Positions 21,853 through 30,682 of a DNA stretch of 64,000 bases are shown here, piece by piece. The DNA is taken from the NCBI RefSeq assembly GCF_008704205.1, contig NZ_VXLC01000001.1:930001-994000 (forward strand). The letters are read 5' to 3'. The notes beneath the pieces were generated by a model. It worked only from the letters and a program-made list of their open reading frames with translations. It searched no databases and was not told the DNA's origin. Both the position numbers and the translations under genes were made by a program. Position 1 is the stretch's first letter, and the number at the start of each line of letters is the position of its first letter. The stretch is from Nocardia colli. GTDB lineage: Bacteria; Actinomycetota; Actinomycetes; Mycobacteriales; Mycobacteriaceae.

Positions 21853-22700
21853 GATCGACGCCCCCTGCCTTCCGTCGTCGAGTCGCGGGATCGCCAGATG
21901 ATCGGCGCGCCGAGGTAGCGGGAAGCATCCGGCCGCCGACGCAGTGGTTCGCCAGGCCGCCGACGCACAGAGTCGGCGGGGCCCGGGCCACAGAGCCACA
22001 GAGCCGCCGGGCCGCCGAGCCGCCGACGCATAAGATCGCGCGACCTCCGTATCGTCGAGCCGCCGGACTACCTGGGTCACAGGATCACCGGACCATCGGC
22101 GCAGGGAGAGCGAGACGCGTTCGGCCGCCGGGTCAGAGATTCGCCCAAGCCGCCGCTGCACGGAGTCTGCGGGGCCCGGCCAGAGAATGGCCGGCCGAGC
22201 CGCCGACGGACAAGATCGCGACGTCCTCATCGTCGAGTCAGCCGGGTCGCCCGGCAACCTGGGTCACGGGATCGTCAGTCCGCCGACCCGCGGGATCGTC
22301 GGGGGGGACGGACCACCAAAGTCGCCAGCCCGTCGGGCATGGAGCCCGGCCGGGCCGGGCCGGGCCGGAGAGCCGCCGGGCACACGCGATCGCGCGACCT
22401 CCTTATCATCCAGTCGCTGGGCCACCTCGGTCACGGGATCGCCGGATCATCGGTACCGGGCAACGGAACGCGTCCGGCCGCCGGGTCGGGATACGCAAGA
22501 CTGACCGCTGTGCGGAGCCAGCGGCCCTCCGGGCCACAGAATCACCGGGTCGCCGGGCGCATGCGGGGGGGATCGCGCAACGTCTTATCGTCGAGTCGGC
22601 CGGATCGCCCGGCAACCTGGGTCGCGAGATCAACCCGCGGGATCGTCGGGATCACTGGATCGTCGGAGGGCAGATCACCAAAGTCGCCAGACGGCGTCCA
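21853..22700. repeat. degenerate ~180-bp tandem repeat with ~355-bp higher-order period
   Basis: A module with GATCGCG, then a TCNTCGAG/TCGTCGAGTC stretch, ACCTGGGTCACGGGATC and GCCGCCGGG words recurs with anchors at 21853, 22034, 22214, 22388 and 22571, spacings of 174-183 bp. The second halves of copies 1 and 3 match each other (CGGCCGCCGGGTC near 22120 and 22473), and those of copies 2 and 4 match each other (CCCGCGGGATCGTCGGG at 22287 and 22634, then ACCAAAGTCGCCAG), so the true period is a dimer of about 355 bp. No frame is open consistently across copies. Confidence 0.8.
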
Positions 22701-23099
22701 GTCGACCGAACTTCGGCACCCGCGTCACCGATCGCTCGGGATCGAATCCGGGAGTCCGCGCAGCTTCTGGCTTCTCCAGCGGAACGCCTAATTGACTGTT
22801 CCGTCCTGCGCCGCCAGACATTCGTCAACGCCTCAACGCCCTTGAGACTCGGCGATCCTGGAACCCAGCAGGCGGCGCGATCCCGCGATCGCGACGATTC
22901 AGCGGACCGCCCACCGACTCGGACGACTTCGCGATTCCGCGACTCGCTCCGGCCGCCCCTTGGCCCTTGGCCCTCCGCCCGCGGCACGCGACCCGCGGCT
23001 CGCGACCTTACGACTCGGCGCTCATGTGCCCCGGTCAACCCCCGACTCCGCGACCCGTTGATCCGACGACACGGGCGACATGGCGAACCCGCCGACGGG

Positions 23100-23590
23100 G
23101 ACTTCGGTAGCCAGGGACTGGACGGCTCTGCGATACAAACCGACCCAGCACTAAGACGAGCCCGCCGGTGCGCGCGTCCTGACCGGACGCGCGATCAGTG
23201 GCGGCGGCTCGCGGCCAGCGACCCGCTGTCCAGACGTCCCGACGGCACCGCGCCTGTCTCCCTTCAGAGCTCGGCGACCCGACGGCAGGCGACTGGGCGA
23301 CCTTGCCGACCGGGACTTTGGCGGCAGAGATTGGACGACCAGTTCGACTCGGCGGTACAAACCGACTCAGCAATAGAGTGCGGCCGTCGGTGTCTGCGTC
23401 CTGATCGGCGCGGGATCTGTGATGGCGGGTCGCAGCGAAGGACCCCGATGTCTGGTCATCCCGCCGCTCCGCCTGCCCGGTTGTTCACAGCCCGGCGATC
23501 CGGCAACTTGGATGACCGTCGGCTGGGACTTGGCGGCCCCGGGACTGGACGTCTCGGCAATTCAAACCGCCCCAGCAACAGGACGACTCG
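23100..23590. repeat. degenerate ~213-bp tandem repeat, three copies
   Basis: GACTT-GG-GGC followed by GGACTGGACG-like, CGG-ATACAAACCGAC and CAGCA words recurs from 23100, 23314 and 23527 (spacings 214 and 213 bp). The first two copies also share GCGTCCTGA-CGG further on. The period differs from the 180-bp family upstream. Confidence 0.72.
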
Positions 23591-23717
23591 ACGGCCCGGG
23601 TGACCCAGTGCCCGGTGACTCGGGACCGGGCGACCGCGAGCTGGTGCCCGACGACTCGGCCACCTGGTGACCCGCGATTCGGTGACCTAACGACCGAAGA
23701 GCCCAACGCGACCTGAC

Positions 23718-23765
23718 GGCCAGTGGTCCGGGCGGCCAGTGGCCCGGGCGGCCAGTGGCCCGGGC
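23718..23765. repeat. 16-bp tandem repeat, three copies
   Basis: Three successive copies of GGCCAGTGGCCCGGGC, the first with one change (GGTCC). Each unit is itself rich in palindromic GGCC and CCCGGG. Confidence 0.95.
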
Positions 23766-24175
23766 GGCCCGACGACCGGTTAGTCCGCCGTCAGACACTC
23801 CCCAACGAATCGTCGATTCGGTGTCCGATTACCGGAGATCTCGTGATCCGGCAGCGGCGCGATCCCGTGTGCTTGCCGATCCAGCGGACCGCCCGAAGCT
23901 TCGGCAACCTACGAACCGGACGGCCCCGCGATCTCCGCGACTCGGCAATACCGCGGCTCGGATCGGCTTGCCCGCGCCCCAGCTGCCCGACGATCCTGTG
24001 AGCTCTGATAGCCCGGCGCCTGATGTCCTCGCGGCGGCCTGCCACTTGGCGACTCGCCCCCGACGATCCAATGACTCGGCGATCCCGCGGCTCGGCCAGC
24101 ATGTCTGCCTGCGCCCCAGCGATCGGAGGATCTCGTGTCCCTGGGCGGCCCAGCAACCCGGAGAACTCGACCGAC

Positions 24176-24191
24176 GGTTTCACGGGAAACA
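24176..24191. other. parS-like site 7
   Basis: GGTTTCACGGGAAACA, two mismatches from consensus, 19 bp beyond the rsmG stop codon. Confidence 0.82.
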
Positions 24192-24209
24192 CTGCACCGG
24201 ATCGGTGCG

Positions 24210-24998
24210 CTACTTCGTCTTCCGCTCCCGGCCAACCCCGGGCTCTCCAGCCCGCTTCGCCGCCTTCGCTTCCCGACGCGCAGTCGCATTCTCGCTCCGC
24301 CGCCTCGGCGTACGCTCGGCGCGGGGGAGGCGTTCGGCGCTGATGATCAAGGTGGGGGTGGAGACGAGACCGGCGCCGCATTCGACGACCATTGCGTTGC
24401 CGGCGCCGGCTCGTTCGAGCGCCTCGCCGTCGCGGGCGAGTTCCTCTACCGCGCTCACGCCTTTGAGCGCGAGCATCCGGCCGTGGTCGCGCAGCAGGGG
24501 GAGGGACCACTGGGCGAGCTTGCCGAGGGGAGCTACCGCGCGGGAGGTGACGACGTCGGCGCCGCCGGCTTCCTTCAGCACACCGGACTGCTCGGCTCGG
24601 CCGCGGACCACGGTGACGTCGAGTCCGGCCGCCTCGATGAACTCGCTCAGGAAGATAGTGCGGCGCAGGAGCGGCTCGACCAGGGTGATGCGCAGGTCCG
24701 GTCGGGCGATGGCGAGCGGGATGCCGGGGAGTCCGGCGCCGCTGCCGATGTCGACGACCGAGCAACCTTCGGCGATCAGTTCGCCGATCACCGCGCAGTT
24801 GAGGATGTGGCGGTCCCAGAGCCGCGGGACCTCACGCGGACCGATCAGCCCGCGCTCGACGCCGGCGGTGGCGAGTGCCGCGCAGTACCGCCGGGCGAGA
24901 TCGAGTCGGTCGCCGAACACCGCCGCAGCCGAGGCTGGGGGTTCCAGCTCGGCGGGCAATGCGGTGGCTTCACCGAGATCTCGTTCCACGTGAAACAT
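24210..24998 (-). CDS. rsmG: 16S rRNA (guanine-N7) methyltransferase RsmG
   Basis: 262 residues. The SAM-binding motif is '[20 protein letters not shown]', preceded by the family '[12 protein letters not shown]' and followed by '[13 protein letters not shown]' and '[14 protein letters not shown]'. It methylates G527 of 16S rRNA; loss gives low-level streptomycin resistance in other bacteria. The C-terminus has a basic tail. The ATG at 24998 lies within parS site 8 and directly abuts GGAAGG; a GTG at 24989 has better spacing from the same sequence and may be the real start. Confidence 0.95.
   Translation of the reverse strand: MFHVERDLGEATALPAELEPPASAAAVFGDRLDLARRYCAALATAGVERGLIGPREVPRLWDRHILNCAVIGELIAEGCSVVDIGSGAGLPGIPLAIARPDLRITLVEPLLRRTIFLSEFIEAAGLDVTVVRGRAEQSGVLKEAGGADVVTSRAVAPLGKLAQWSLPLLRDHGRMLALKGVSAVEELARDGEALERAGAGNAMVVECGAGLVSTPTLIISAERLPRAERTPRRRSENATARREAKAAKRAGEPGVGRERKTK
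24982..24997. other. parS site 8, over the rsmG start
   Basis: CGTTCCACGTGAAACA, two mismatches from consensus. It overlaps the ATG of rsmG and encodes its first residues Met-Phe-His-Val-Glu, so ParB binding could affect rsmG expression. Confidence 0.88.
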
Positions 24999-25153
24999 CC
25001 TTCCGAACTCGAGTCGATCAGGGGACCGGCGACGCGCGGACAATCAGGTGCCGGACATGAACAAGGCCCCCGATCCGAAGACCAGAGGCCCCATCCAACC
25101 ATTACCCGTCAGGGTGACGAAATACGCCGGGCCCTAACATGTCTCGCTTTCGC

Positions 25154-25705
25154 TCAGGCCGGAACAACCACAACATGCCGGTTCGGCTCGACGCCTTCGC
25201 TCTCGCTGGCGACGCCGTCGATCACCGACACCGCGTCGTGCACGATCTTGCGCTCGAACGGCGTCATGGGGGACAGCGACTCCGGCGCACCGGATTCCAG
25301 CACCCGCTGTGCGGCGGCGGTGCCGAGCGCGCTCAGGTCTTCCCGGCGCTTGGCCCGCCAGCCGGCCACGTCCAGCATCAGCCGGCTGCGCACGCCGGTC
25401 GCCTGCTGCACGGCCAGCCGGGTCAGCTCCTGTAGCGCGTCGAGCGTTTCGCCGTTGCGGCCCACCAGCTTTGACAGATCCCGGCCACCGTCGATGCTGA
25501 CGATGGCGCGGTCACCCTCGACGTCGAGATCGATGTCACCGTCGAAGTCGAGCACGTCGAGCAACTGCTCCAGGTAGTCGCCCGCGATTTCGCCCTCTTC
25601 GATCAGGGCTTCCTCGGCATCGTTCACGACATCGTCGGCGTCCGTTCCGGCGTTCACCATCGTCGTCGCCACTGTGGCGTCCCCTCCGTCGGTCTCAACT
25701 GTCAT
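25154..25705 (-). CDS. jag: Jag/KhpB-family RNA-binding protein (KH and R3H domains)
   Basis: 183 residues. An acidic N-terminal part is followed by a KH domain ('VGRNGETLDALQELTRLAV' with the GxxG-like loop RNGE) and an R3H domain ('REDLSALGTAAAQRVLESG', 'PMTPFERKIVHDAV'). In other bacteria it binds RNA and affects cell elongation. It sits in the conserved rnpA-yidD-yidC-jag-rsmG order; 105 bp separate it from yidC. The start ATG is at 25705. Confidence 0.92.
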   Translation of the reverse strand: MTVETDGGDATVATTMVNAGTDADDVVNDAEEALIEEGEIAGDYLEQLLDVLDFDGDIDLDVEGDRAIVSIDGGRDLSKLVGRNGETLDALQELTRLAVQQATGVRSRLMLDVAGWRAKRREDLSALGTAAAQRVLESGAPESLSPMTPFERKIVHDAVSVIDGVASESEGVEPNRHVVVVPA

Positions 25706-25810
25706 TTGATTTCCTTCATCTGCTCATCGCGCTCGCCGTGCGCTCGCCGCCGGACGGTGCGCGATCAAGGGGTTGCTCAGCGTGGTGGCCGGCCGACCAC
25801 CGAATTGCGA

Positions 25811-26905
25811 TCAGCGACGGCGCTTCTGGTTCGCCCGGCCCCGGTTGCCGCCCGGTCGCTTCTGGCCACCCGGCCTGCGCTGCTGCCCCGCGGCCTTGGT
25901 GGTGGTCTTGGCGGTTCCGTTGGTCGAGGCGGGAGCGTCCACCGCATCGACGGCGTCCTCGACCGCGTCGACCGGCGACTTCTTCCGCGTATTGACCGGC
26001 TTGGCCCCGGGTTTCGGCGCGTTCTGCGCGCGCTGTTCCAGCTTGGCCTGTTTCTTCTCTTCCGCTTCGCGCTCCATACGACCGAAGACGAGATGCTGCT
26101 GCCCGTAGGTCCAGATGTTATTGGAGACCCAGTACAGGAGGATGGCGATCGGCAGGAACGGACCACCGACGAGCACGCCGAGCGGGAAGACCCACAGCGC
26201 GAGCTTGTTCATCATCGCGGCCTGCGGGTTCGCGGCCGCCTCCGGCGTCTGCCTGGCCACCGAGGCGCGGGCGTTGAAGTGGGTCGCCAGGCCGGCGATG
26301 ATCATCAACGGGATCGCGACGGCGGCGATGCTGACCTTGTTCGGCAGCCCGAGGCCGTCGATGGCGAAGGCGCGCAGCTCGGTGTCGGGGATGGTGATGA
26401 AGGACGAGATCGGCGCGCCGAAGAGCCGGGCGCTCAGGAAGGACTGCACGTCGGCCGCGTTGAACACGTAGTTCGGCGTGTTCGCGTTCTGCTCGATGGA
26501 CATGCCGAGCTGGCCGAAGCCGTGGCCGGTCCGGTTGAACGAGCGCAGCACATGGAACAGACCGAGGAACACCGGAACCTGCGCGAGGATCGGCAGGCAG
26601 CCCATCAGCGGGTTGAAGCCGTGATCCTTCTGCAACTTCTGCATCTCGGTCGCCATCTTCTGGCGGTCGTTCTTGTACTTCTTCTGCAGCTCCTTGATCT
26701 GGGGCTGCAGTTCCTGCATCTGCTTGGTGGTGCGCACCTGCTTCACGAACGGCTTGTAGAGCAGCACACGCAACGTGAAGACCAGGAAGACGACGGCGAG
26801 TGCCCAGGCGATGCCGCTGTCTTTACCGAGACCGGGCACCAACGAGAACGCCCGGTGCCAGAACCACAAGATCCAGGACACCGGATAATAAATGAAGTCG
26901 AGCAC
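25811..26905 (-). CDS. yidC: membrane protein insertase YidC
   Basis: 364 residues. The N-terminal helix '[16 protein letters not shown]' is followed by a cytosolic coiled hairpin ('[15 protein letters not shown]'), the conserved '[22 protein letters not shown]' region split by register, and further membrane helices to '[14 protein letters not shown]'. A basic Lys/Arg/Ala-rich C-tail should contact ribosomes. It inserts membrane proteins alone or with SecYEG. I chose the GTG at 26905, 4 nt after the yidD stop and matching the family N-terminus; a GTG at 26917 overlapping yidD is the alternative. Confidence 0.95.
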   Translation of the reverse strand: MLDFIYYPVSWILWFWHRAFSLVPGLGKDSGIAWALAVVFLVFTLRVLLYKPFVKQVRTTKQMQELQPQIKELQKKYKNDRQKMATEMQKLQKDHGFNPLMGCLPILAQVPVFLGLFHVLRSFNRTGHGFGQLGMSIEQNANTPNYVFNAADVQSFLSARLFGAPISSFITIPDTELRAFAIDGLGLPNKVSIAAVAIPLMIIAGLATHFNARASVARQTPEAAANPQAAMMNKLALWVFPLGVLVGGPFLPIAILLYWVSNNIWTYGQQHLVFGRMEREAEEKKQAKLEQRAQNAPKPGAKPVNTRKKSPVDAVEDAVDAVDAPASTNGTAKTTTKAAGQQRRPGGQKRPGGNRGRANQKRRR

Positions 26906-26909
26906 GGCT

Positions 26910-27308
26910 CTATGCACTCCCGTCGTTCGTATCGCCGATCACCGCGCGCGGTGATCCTTTCCAAGCGTTCGGCTCCGACACCGGGTCGGCCTGCAGGTTG
27001 GCTTCCTGCGGCGCCGGATCGGTGGCTGCCACGGTCCCGGGCACGGTGCGAACGGTGCTTCGCTTCCGCTCCGGAACGGGGTCCCACCCACCAGGGTGCC
27101 AGGGCGCACATTTGGCCAGTCGCACGGCTGCCAATCCGAGGCCGACGAACAGCCCGCGCGTCCGCAATGCGGTGACCGCGTACTCGCTGCAGGTCGGGGT
27201 GAATCGGCACACCGGCATGCGGGTGGGGGAGACGTAGGTCCGATACAACTCGATCAGAAAGATCAGTGCGTTCGCCGGTAGCCGGCCGATCTTCGCGGTG
27301 CGGCTCAT
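26910..27308 (-). CDS. yidD: membrane protein insertion efficiency factor YidD
   Basis: 132 residues. The family core is clear: '[26 protein letters not shown]' (with the three invariant cysteines counted with the next) and '[14 protein letters not shown]'. It is a small peripheral protein that helps YidC-dependent insertion. The C-terminal 50 residues beyond the core are longer than in many homologues and low in complexity. The ATG at 27308 overlaps the rnpA stop codon (ATGA). Confidence 0.93.
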   Translation of the reverse strand: MSRTAKIGRLPANALIFLIELYRTYVSPTRMPVCRFTPTCSEYAVTALRTRGLFVGLGLAAVRLAKCAPWHPGGWDPVPERKRSTVRTVPGTVAATDPAPQEANLQADPVSEPNAWKGSPRAVIGDTNDGSA

Positions 27309-27739
27309 GCCGGGCCGGCCGATCCGACGGCTGCCGCGCCGGTCGATCCGGCACCGAGTTTGCGTATCGCCCCGCGCAATTGGCGCAGCAGCTCCTCCGA
27401 GGAGGCGGCTGCCGCACCCGGCAGGGCACGGATCACGATGTCGGCGTCGGCAGGCAGCTCCGGAACTATCTGGAGGCACATATGACGCAGGCGGCGGGCC
27501 ACACGGTGTCGAATCACCGCGTTGCCCACCGCCTTGCTGACGATCAGCCCGAAGCGCGGCCCGCCTACGCGGACCAGCGCTGTGGCTGGATCACCATGTC
27601 GTCCATTCACGTCCACGACTCCGTCATACCCGTGCGTGAGCACGTGTACGACCAGATCTCGTCTCCCGACTCGCTGGCCGCGGCGCACCGTCCGGGAGAA
27701 GTCGGCACGATGATGCAACCGATACGACTCAGGCAACAC
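27305..27739 (-). CDS. rnpA: ribonuclease P protein component
   Basis: 144 residues. 'LPESYRLHHRADFSRTVRRG' is the family N-terminus and 'SKAVGNAVIRHRVARRLRH' the RNR-type basic helix that contacts RNase P RNA. It supports tRNA 5' maturation. The start is GTG at 27739, 18 bp after rpmH, and the end overlaps yidD. A C-terminal Ala/Gly tail is not conserved in the family. Confidence 0.95.
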   Translation of the reverse strand: MLPESYRLHHRADFSRTVRRGQRVGRRDLVVHVLTHGYDGVVDVNGRHGDPATALVRVGGPRFGLIVSKAVGNAVIRHRVARRLRHMCLQIVPELPADADIVIRALPGAAAASSEELLRQLRGAIRKLGAGSTGAAAVGSAGPA

Positions 27740-27757
27740 CCGAGCGTCCGCGGAGGA

Positions 27758-27901
27758 TCAGGCAGTGAGTTCGGCGCGGCCCTTGCGGCGGCGCGCCGAA
27801 ACGATGGCGCGACCCGCACGGGTGCGCATCCGGAGACGGAAGCCGTGGACGCGAGCCCGACGACGGTTGTTCGGCTGGAACGTCCGCTTGCCCTTGGCCA
27901 C
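27758..27901 (-). CDS. rpmH: 50S ribosomal protein L34
   Basis: 47 residues beginning [20 protein letters not shown] and ending RKGRAELTA, the full length of actinobacterial L34. It is a basic protein of the large ribosomal subunit. The start is GTG at 27901, after GAGGAG at good spacing. It leads the rpmH-rnpA-yidD-yidC-jag operon and is divergent from dnaA, as in nearly all bacteria. Confidence 0.97.
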   Translation of the reverse strand: MAKGKRTFQPNNRRRARVHGFRLRMRTRAGRAIVSARRRKGRAELTA

Positions 27902-28566
27902 GGTCAACACTCCTCGAGTCAGTGGGCACCAGTTGGCGCCCGAAGCTATTTCGGTGAAACAGGTATTCGCGATGAATCACGGTTCTGGTCATCATCGGCG
28001 CGTCGGTCTTGGCGCACAGTCGGTCGATCACGACCTACACGCGGTCAGCACAAGACCGCCACCGCACCAAAGGGTGACTGTACGAGGGTACTGATCGCCT
28101 CGGAGCGGGTCAAACTCGCCCCACCCGAGCGGCCCCGGACAGCCGACCAGCGCGAACCCCGGCCGATCGATCCCAAAGCTGTGCATATCACGGTCAGACC
28201 CTGTGAGTATCACCGTGAGTTCGTCCACACCCCTAGCCACGCCCGAGCGCCTCGCCAACCTGCGTAGCCAGGTGGTTGCTACAGAACCCCAGGTCAGAGC
28301 CTTGCCGCCGGGCCGAAAAGCCGTATTTCACAACTCCCCAGGGTTCTCCACATCTGTGGATAATTGTGTGGAAAGACCCGTGGAGTGGCATATTCGTAGG
28401 GCCGACGGTGCCACGTCGCCGCTCGGAATGGGGATCCGGGCAGCGCTCGAACCGGTTACGGACGTACGCAGGATCACGGTACCGACCCGAGCACGGTCGG
28501 CACCACTGCCTCCCCGCGTGCCCCGGCCGTCTGCTCCTATCGACCTACTTCCGGGGAGGAAACTGC
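27902..28566. promoter_or_regulatory. rpmH-dnaA divergent control region
   Basis: 665 bp between the divergent rpmH and dnaA genes with no convincing gene. It includes one perfect DnaA box (listed separately) in an AT-richer patch near 28315-28380, so dnaA is probably autoregulated. I cannot assign -35 and -10 boxes with confidence. Confidence 0.7.
28355..28363 (-). promoter_or_regulatory. DnaA box upstream of dnaA
   Basis: TGTGGATAA is the exact complement of the consensus DnaA box TTATCCACA. A weaker copy (TGTGTGGAA) follows immediately. Confidence 0.85.
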
Positions 28567-30633
28567 ATGGACGACGAGCAGAACGTGTTGGCCACGGTGT
28601 GGCCCGAGGTAGTTGCCGAGCTGACCACCGGCTCGACCGACGGTGCCATTCCGCCGGTGACCCGAGCACAGCAGGCGTGGCTGAAACTGGTCAAGCCGCT
28701 GACGGTGGCGCAGGGATTCGCCCTGCTCTCGGTGCCCTCCTCGCTGGCTCAGGAAGCCATAGAACGCGATCTGCGCGAGCCGATCCTGCGGTCACTGGCC
28801 CGGCGGCTCGGCCCACAGGTGGAGGGACTCGGCGTGCGCATCGCCGCGCCGACCGCCCCGGCCGGCGACCGGAACAGCAACAACCCAAGGCACGCCCGGA
28901 TGACGAGCATGCCCTCGCGCCCGCGGGACAACGGACCTCGAGATAACGGTCCCCGCGACAATGGACCTCGAGATAACGGACCGCGGGACAACGGACCCCG
29001 GGACGACGGCCCCGGAGACAATGGTCACCGCGACCACGGCCCTCGAGACAACGGCCGCGGCCAGGCCGGTTACCCGGGCGGCGAGTACCAAGGCCGCGAC
29101 GACTACCAGCAACCGCGCTACGCCCAGTCCAACGACTACGCCCCGGCCCCCAGCTACAACGGCGGATCCGACTACTCCGACAACGAGTACGCCCCGGAAT
29201 ACCCCGCCACCGGCGAGTACGACCGCCAGGACTACGCCCGCGACGACTACCAGGACCGTGGCGAATACCAGGCCCCGGCCGAGATGCAGTCCGCACCCCG
29301 GCACGACCAATCGCCCGCGCAGCGCCGTGACCAGGGCTTACCGCCGCGCCGCGAGTCCATCCCGCCCGGCCAGGAGTCCTTGTTCACCCCAGAGCCCGGC
29401 CCCGCCGCCATGCGCGGCCCGGTCCGCGCTCCCGTGCGCGAGGCCGCTGAATCCGACGATCAGGGCATGGCGGCCGCGCACGAGTCGGTCCGCGAATCCG
29501 AGAGCCCGCGCACCGACCGGGACGACGAGCCCGTGGTCAACGCCCGTAATTCCTGGCCGACCTACTTCACCAAGTCGCAGGAGAGCTCCGCGCCGTCGAG
29601 CTCCTCGGCCAGCCTGAACGCGAAGTACACCTTCGAGACGTTCGTCATCGGCGCGTCCAACCGCTTCGCGCACGCCGCGGCGGTCGCCATCGCGGAGGCG
29701 CCGGCCCGCGCCTACAACCCCCTATTCGTCTGGGGCGCTTCGGGTTTGGGCAAGACGCACCTACTACACGCGGCCGGCCACTACGCCCAGCGGCTGTTCC
29801 CGGGGATGCGGGTGAAGTACGTCTCGACCGAAGAGTTCACCAACGACTTCATCAACAGCCTGCGCGACGACCGGAAGGTGGCGTTCAAGCGCCGCTACCG
29901 GGAGACCGACATCCTGCTGGTCGACGACATCCAGTTCATCGAGGGCAAGGAAGGCATCCAGGAGGAGTTCTTCCACACCTTCAACACCCTGCACAACGCC
30001 AACAAGCAGATCGTCGTCTCCTCCGATCGCCCGCCCAAACAGCTCGCCACGCTGGAGGAACGGCTGCGCACCCGGTTCGAGTGGGGCCTGATCACCGATG
30101 TGCAGCCGCCCGAACTGGAGACCCGCATCGCCATCCTGCGCAAGAAGGCGCGGATGGACCGGCTCGATGTGCCGCACGACGTGATGGAACTGATCGCCAC
30201 CAGGGTGGAACGCAATATCCGCGAGCTGGAGGGCGCGCTGATCCGGGTGACCGCGTTCGCGTCGCTGAACGGGCAGCCGCTGGATCTGCCGCTGGCCGAG
30301 GTGGTGCTGCGTGACCTGATGCCGGACACCGCGGCGCTGGAGATCAACGCGGCGACCATCATGGCCGTCACCGCGGAGTACTTCAACACCACGCTCGAGG
30401 AGCTGACCGGGCCGGGCAAGGCGCGGCCGCTGGCCCAGGCGCGGCAGATCGCCATGTACCTGTGCCGGGAGCTGACCGATCTGTCGCTGCCGAAGATCGG
30501 CCAGGCGTTCGGCCGCGACCACACCACGGTGATGTACGCGGAGAAGAAGATCCGCAAGGAGATGACCGAGCGGCGCCGCGTCTACGACCAGGTGCAAGAA
30601 CTAACAGCCCGAATCAAGCAACGCTCGCGCTGA
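28567..30633 (+). CDS. dnaA: chromosomal replication initiator DnaA, with long repeat-bearing linker
   Basis: 688 residues, well over the roughly 510 of mycobacterial DnaA. Domain I (residues 1-90) interacts with helicase and DnaA partners. The linker (about 95-350) is greatly extended: an RDNGP repeat at about 119-163, then a Tyr/Asp/Glu-rich stretch. The AAA+ domain starts near 352 ('[20 protein letters not shown]'), with Walker A '[11 protein letters not shown]' and Walker B '[14 protein letters not shown]'. Domain IV ends with the signature '[14 protein letters not shown]'. The ATG at 28567 follows GGGGAGGA. A rho-independent terminator follows the gene. Confidence 0.97.
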   Translation: MDDEQNVLATVWPEVVAELTTGSTDGAIPPVTRAQQAWLKLVKPLTVAQGFALLSVPSSLAQEAIERDLREPILRSLARRLGPQVEGLGVRIAAPTAPAGDRNSNNPRHARMTSMPSRPRDNGPRDNGPRDNGPRDNGPRDNGPRDDGPGDNGHRDHGPRDNGRGQAGYPGGEYQGRDDYQQPRYAQSNDYAPAPSYNGGSDYSDNEYAPEYPATGEYDRQDYARDDYQDRGEYQAPAEMQSAPRHDQSPAQRRDQGLPPRRESIPPGQESLFTPEPGPAAMRGPVRAPVREAAESDDQGMAAAHESVRESESPRTDRDDEPVVNARNSWPTYFTKSQESSAPSSSSASLNAKYTFETFVIGASNRFAHAAAVAIAEAPARAYNPLFVWGASGLGKTHLLHAAGHYAQRLFPGMRVKYVSTEEFTNDFINSLRDDRKVAFKRRYRETDILLVDDIQFIEGKEGIQEEFFHTFNTLHNANKQIVVSSDRPPKQLATLEERLRTRFEWGLITDVQPPELETRIAILRKKARMDRLDVPHDVMELIATRVERNIRELEGALIRVTAFASLNGQPLDLPLAEVVLRDLMPDTAALEINAATIMAVTAEYFNTTLEELTGPGKARPLAQARQIAMYLCRELTDLSLPKIGQAFGRDHTTVMYAEKKIRKEMTERRRVYDQVQELTARIKQRSR
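28921..29056 (+). repeat. 15-bp coding repeat (RDNGP) in dnaA
   Basis: About nine in-frame copies of a 15-bp unit near CGGGACAACGGACCT, giving Arg-Asp-Asn-Gly-Pro with variants ([20 protein letters not shown]). It lies in the linker between domain I and the AAA+ domain and should form a disordered, hydrophilic tether. Confidence 0.93.
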
Positions 30634-30650
30634 GTTTCACTAACACCCCC

Positions 30651-30682
30651 GCACCGCCCCTGACCTGGGGCGGTGCTTTTTT
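30651..30682 (+). terminator. rho-independent terminator after dnaA
   Basis: 10-bp GC stem (GCACCGCCCC with GGGGCGGTGC), 6-nt loop, then six T residues, 17 bp after the dnaA stop. Confidence 0.95.

Larger units (their letters stand above)
22868..24130. repeat. dispersed degenerate direct repeats
   Basis: Two further duplications flank the 213-bp array. GGCGCGATCCCG followed by CAGCGGACCGCCC occurs at about 22873-22913 and again at about 23856-23895. ACTCGGCNATNCCGCGGCTCGG followed by GCGCCCCAGC occurs at about 23940 and again at about 24074. No gene is supported here. Confidence 0.6.
19626..24209. other. 4.6-kb gene-free parS and satellite region
   Basis: I find no supportable gene between parA and rsmG. 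All long frames here lack ribosome-binding sites, recognisable domains and the genome's codon pattern, and several are translations of short repeats. The DNA instead holds parS sites 2-7 and at least four families of tandem or direct repeats, listed separately. The near end should also hold the parA promoter. In mycobacteria rsmG and parA are almost adjacent, so this looks like a lineage-specific expansion. Confidence 0.75.

Noticed and set aside
19626..24209. Prophage, integrative element or insertion sequence as the source of the gene-free region
   Set aside because: I saw no transposase, integrase, phage gene, terminal inverted repeat or target-site duplication.
22842..24993. Several plus-strand frames of 250-480 codons in the satellite region and over rsmG
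   Set aside because: They lack ribosome-binding sites and domains, run through degenerate repeats, and the last overlaps rsmG, which is certain.
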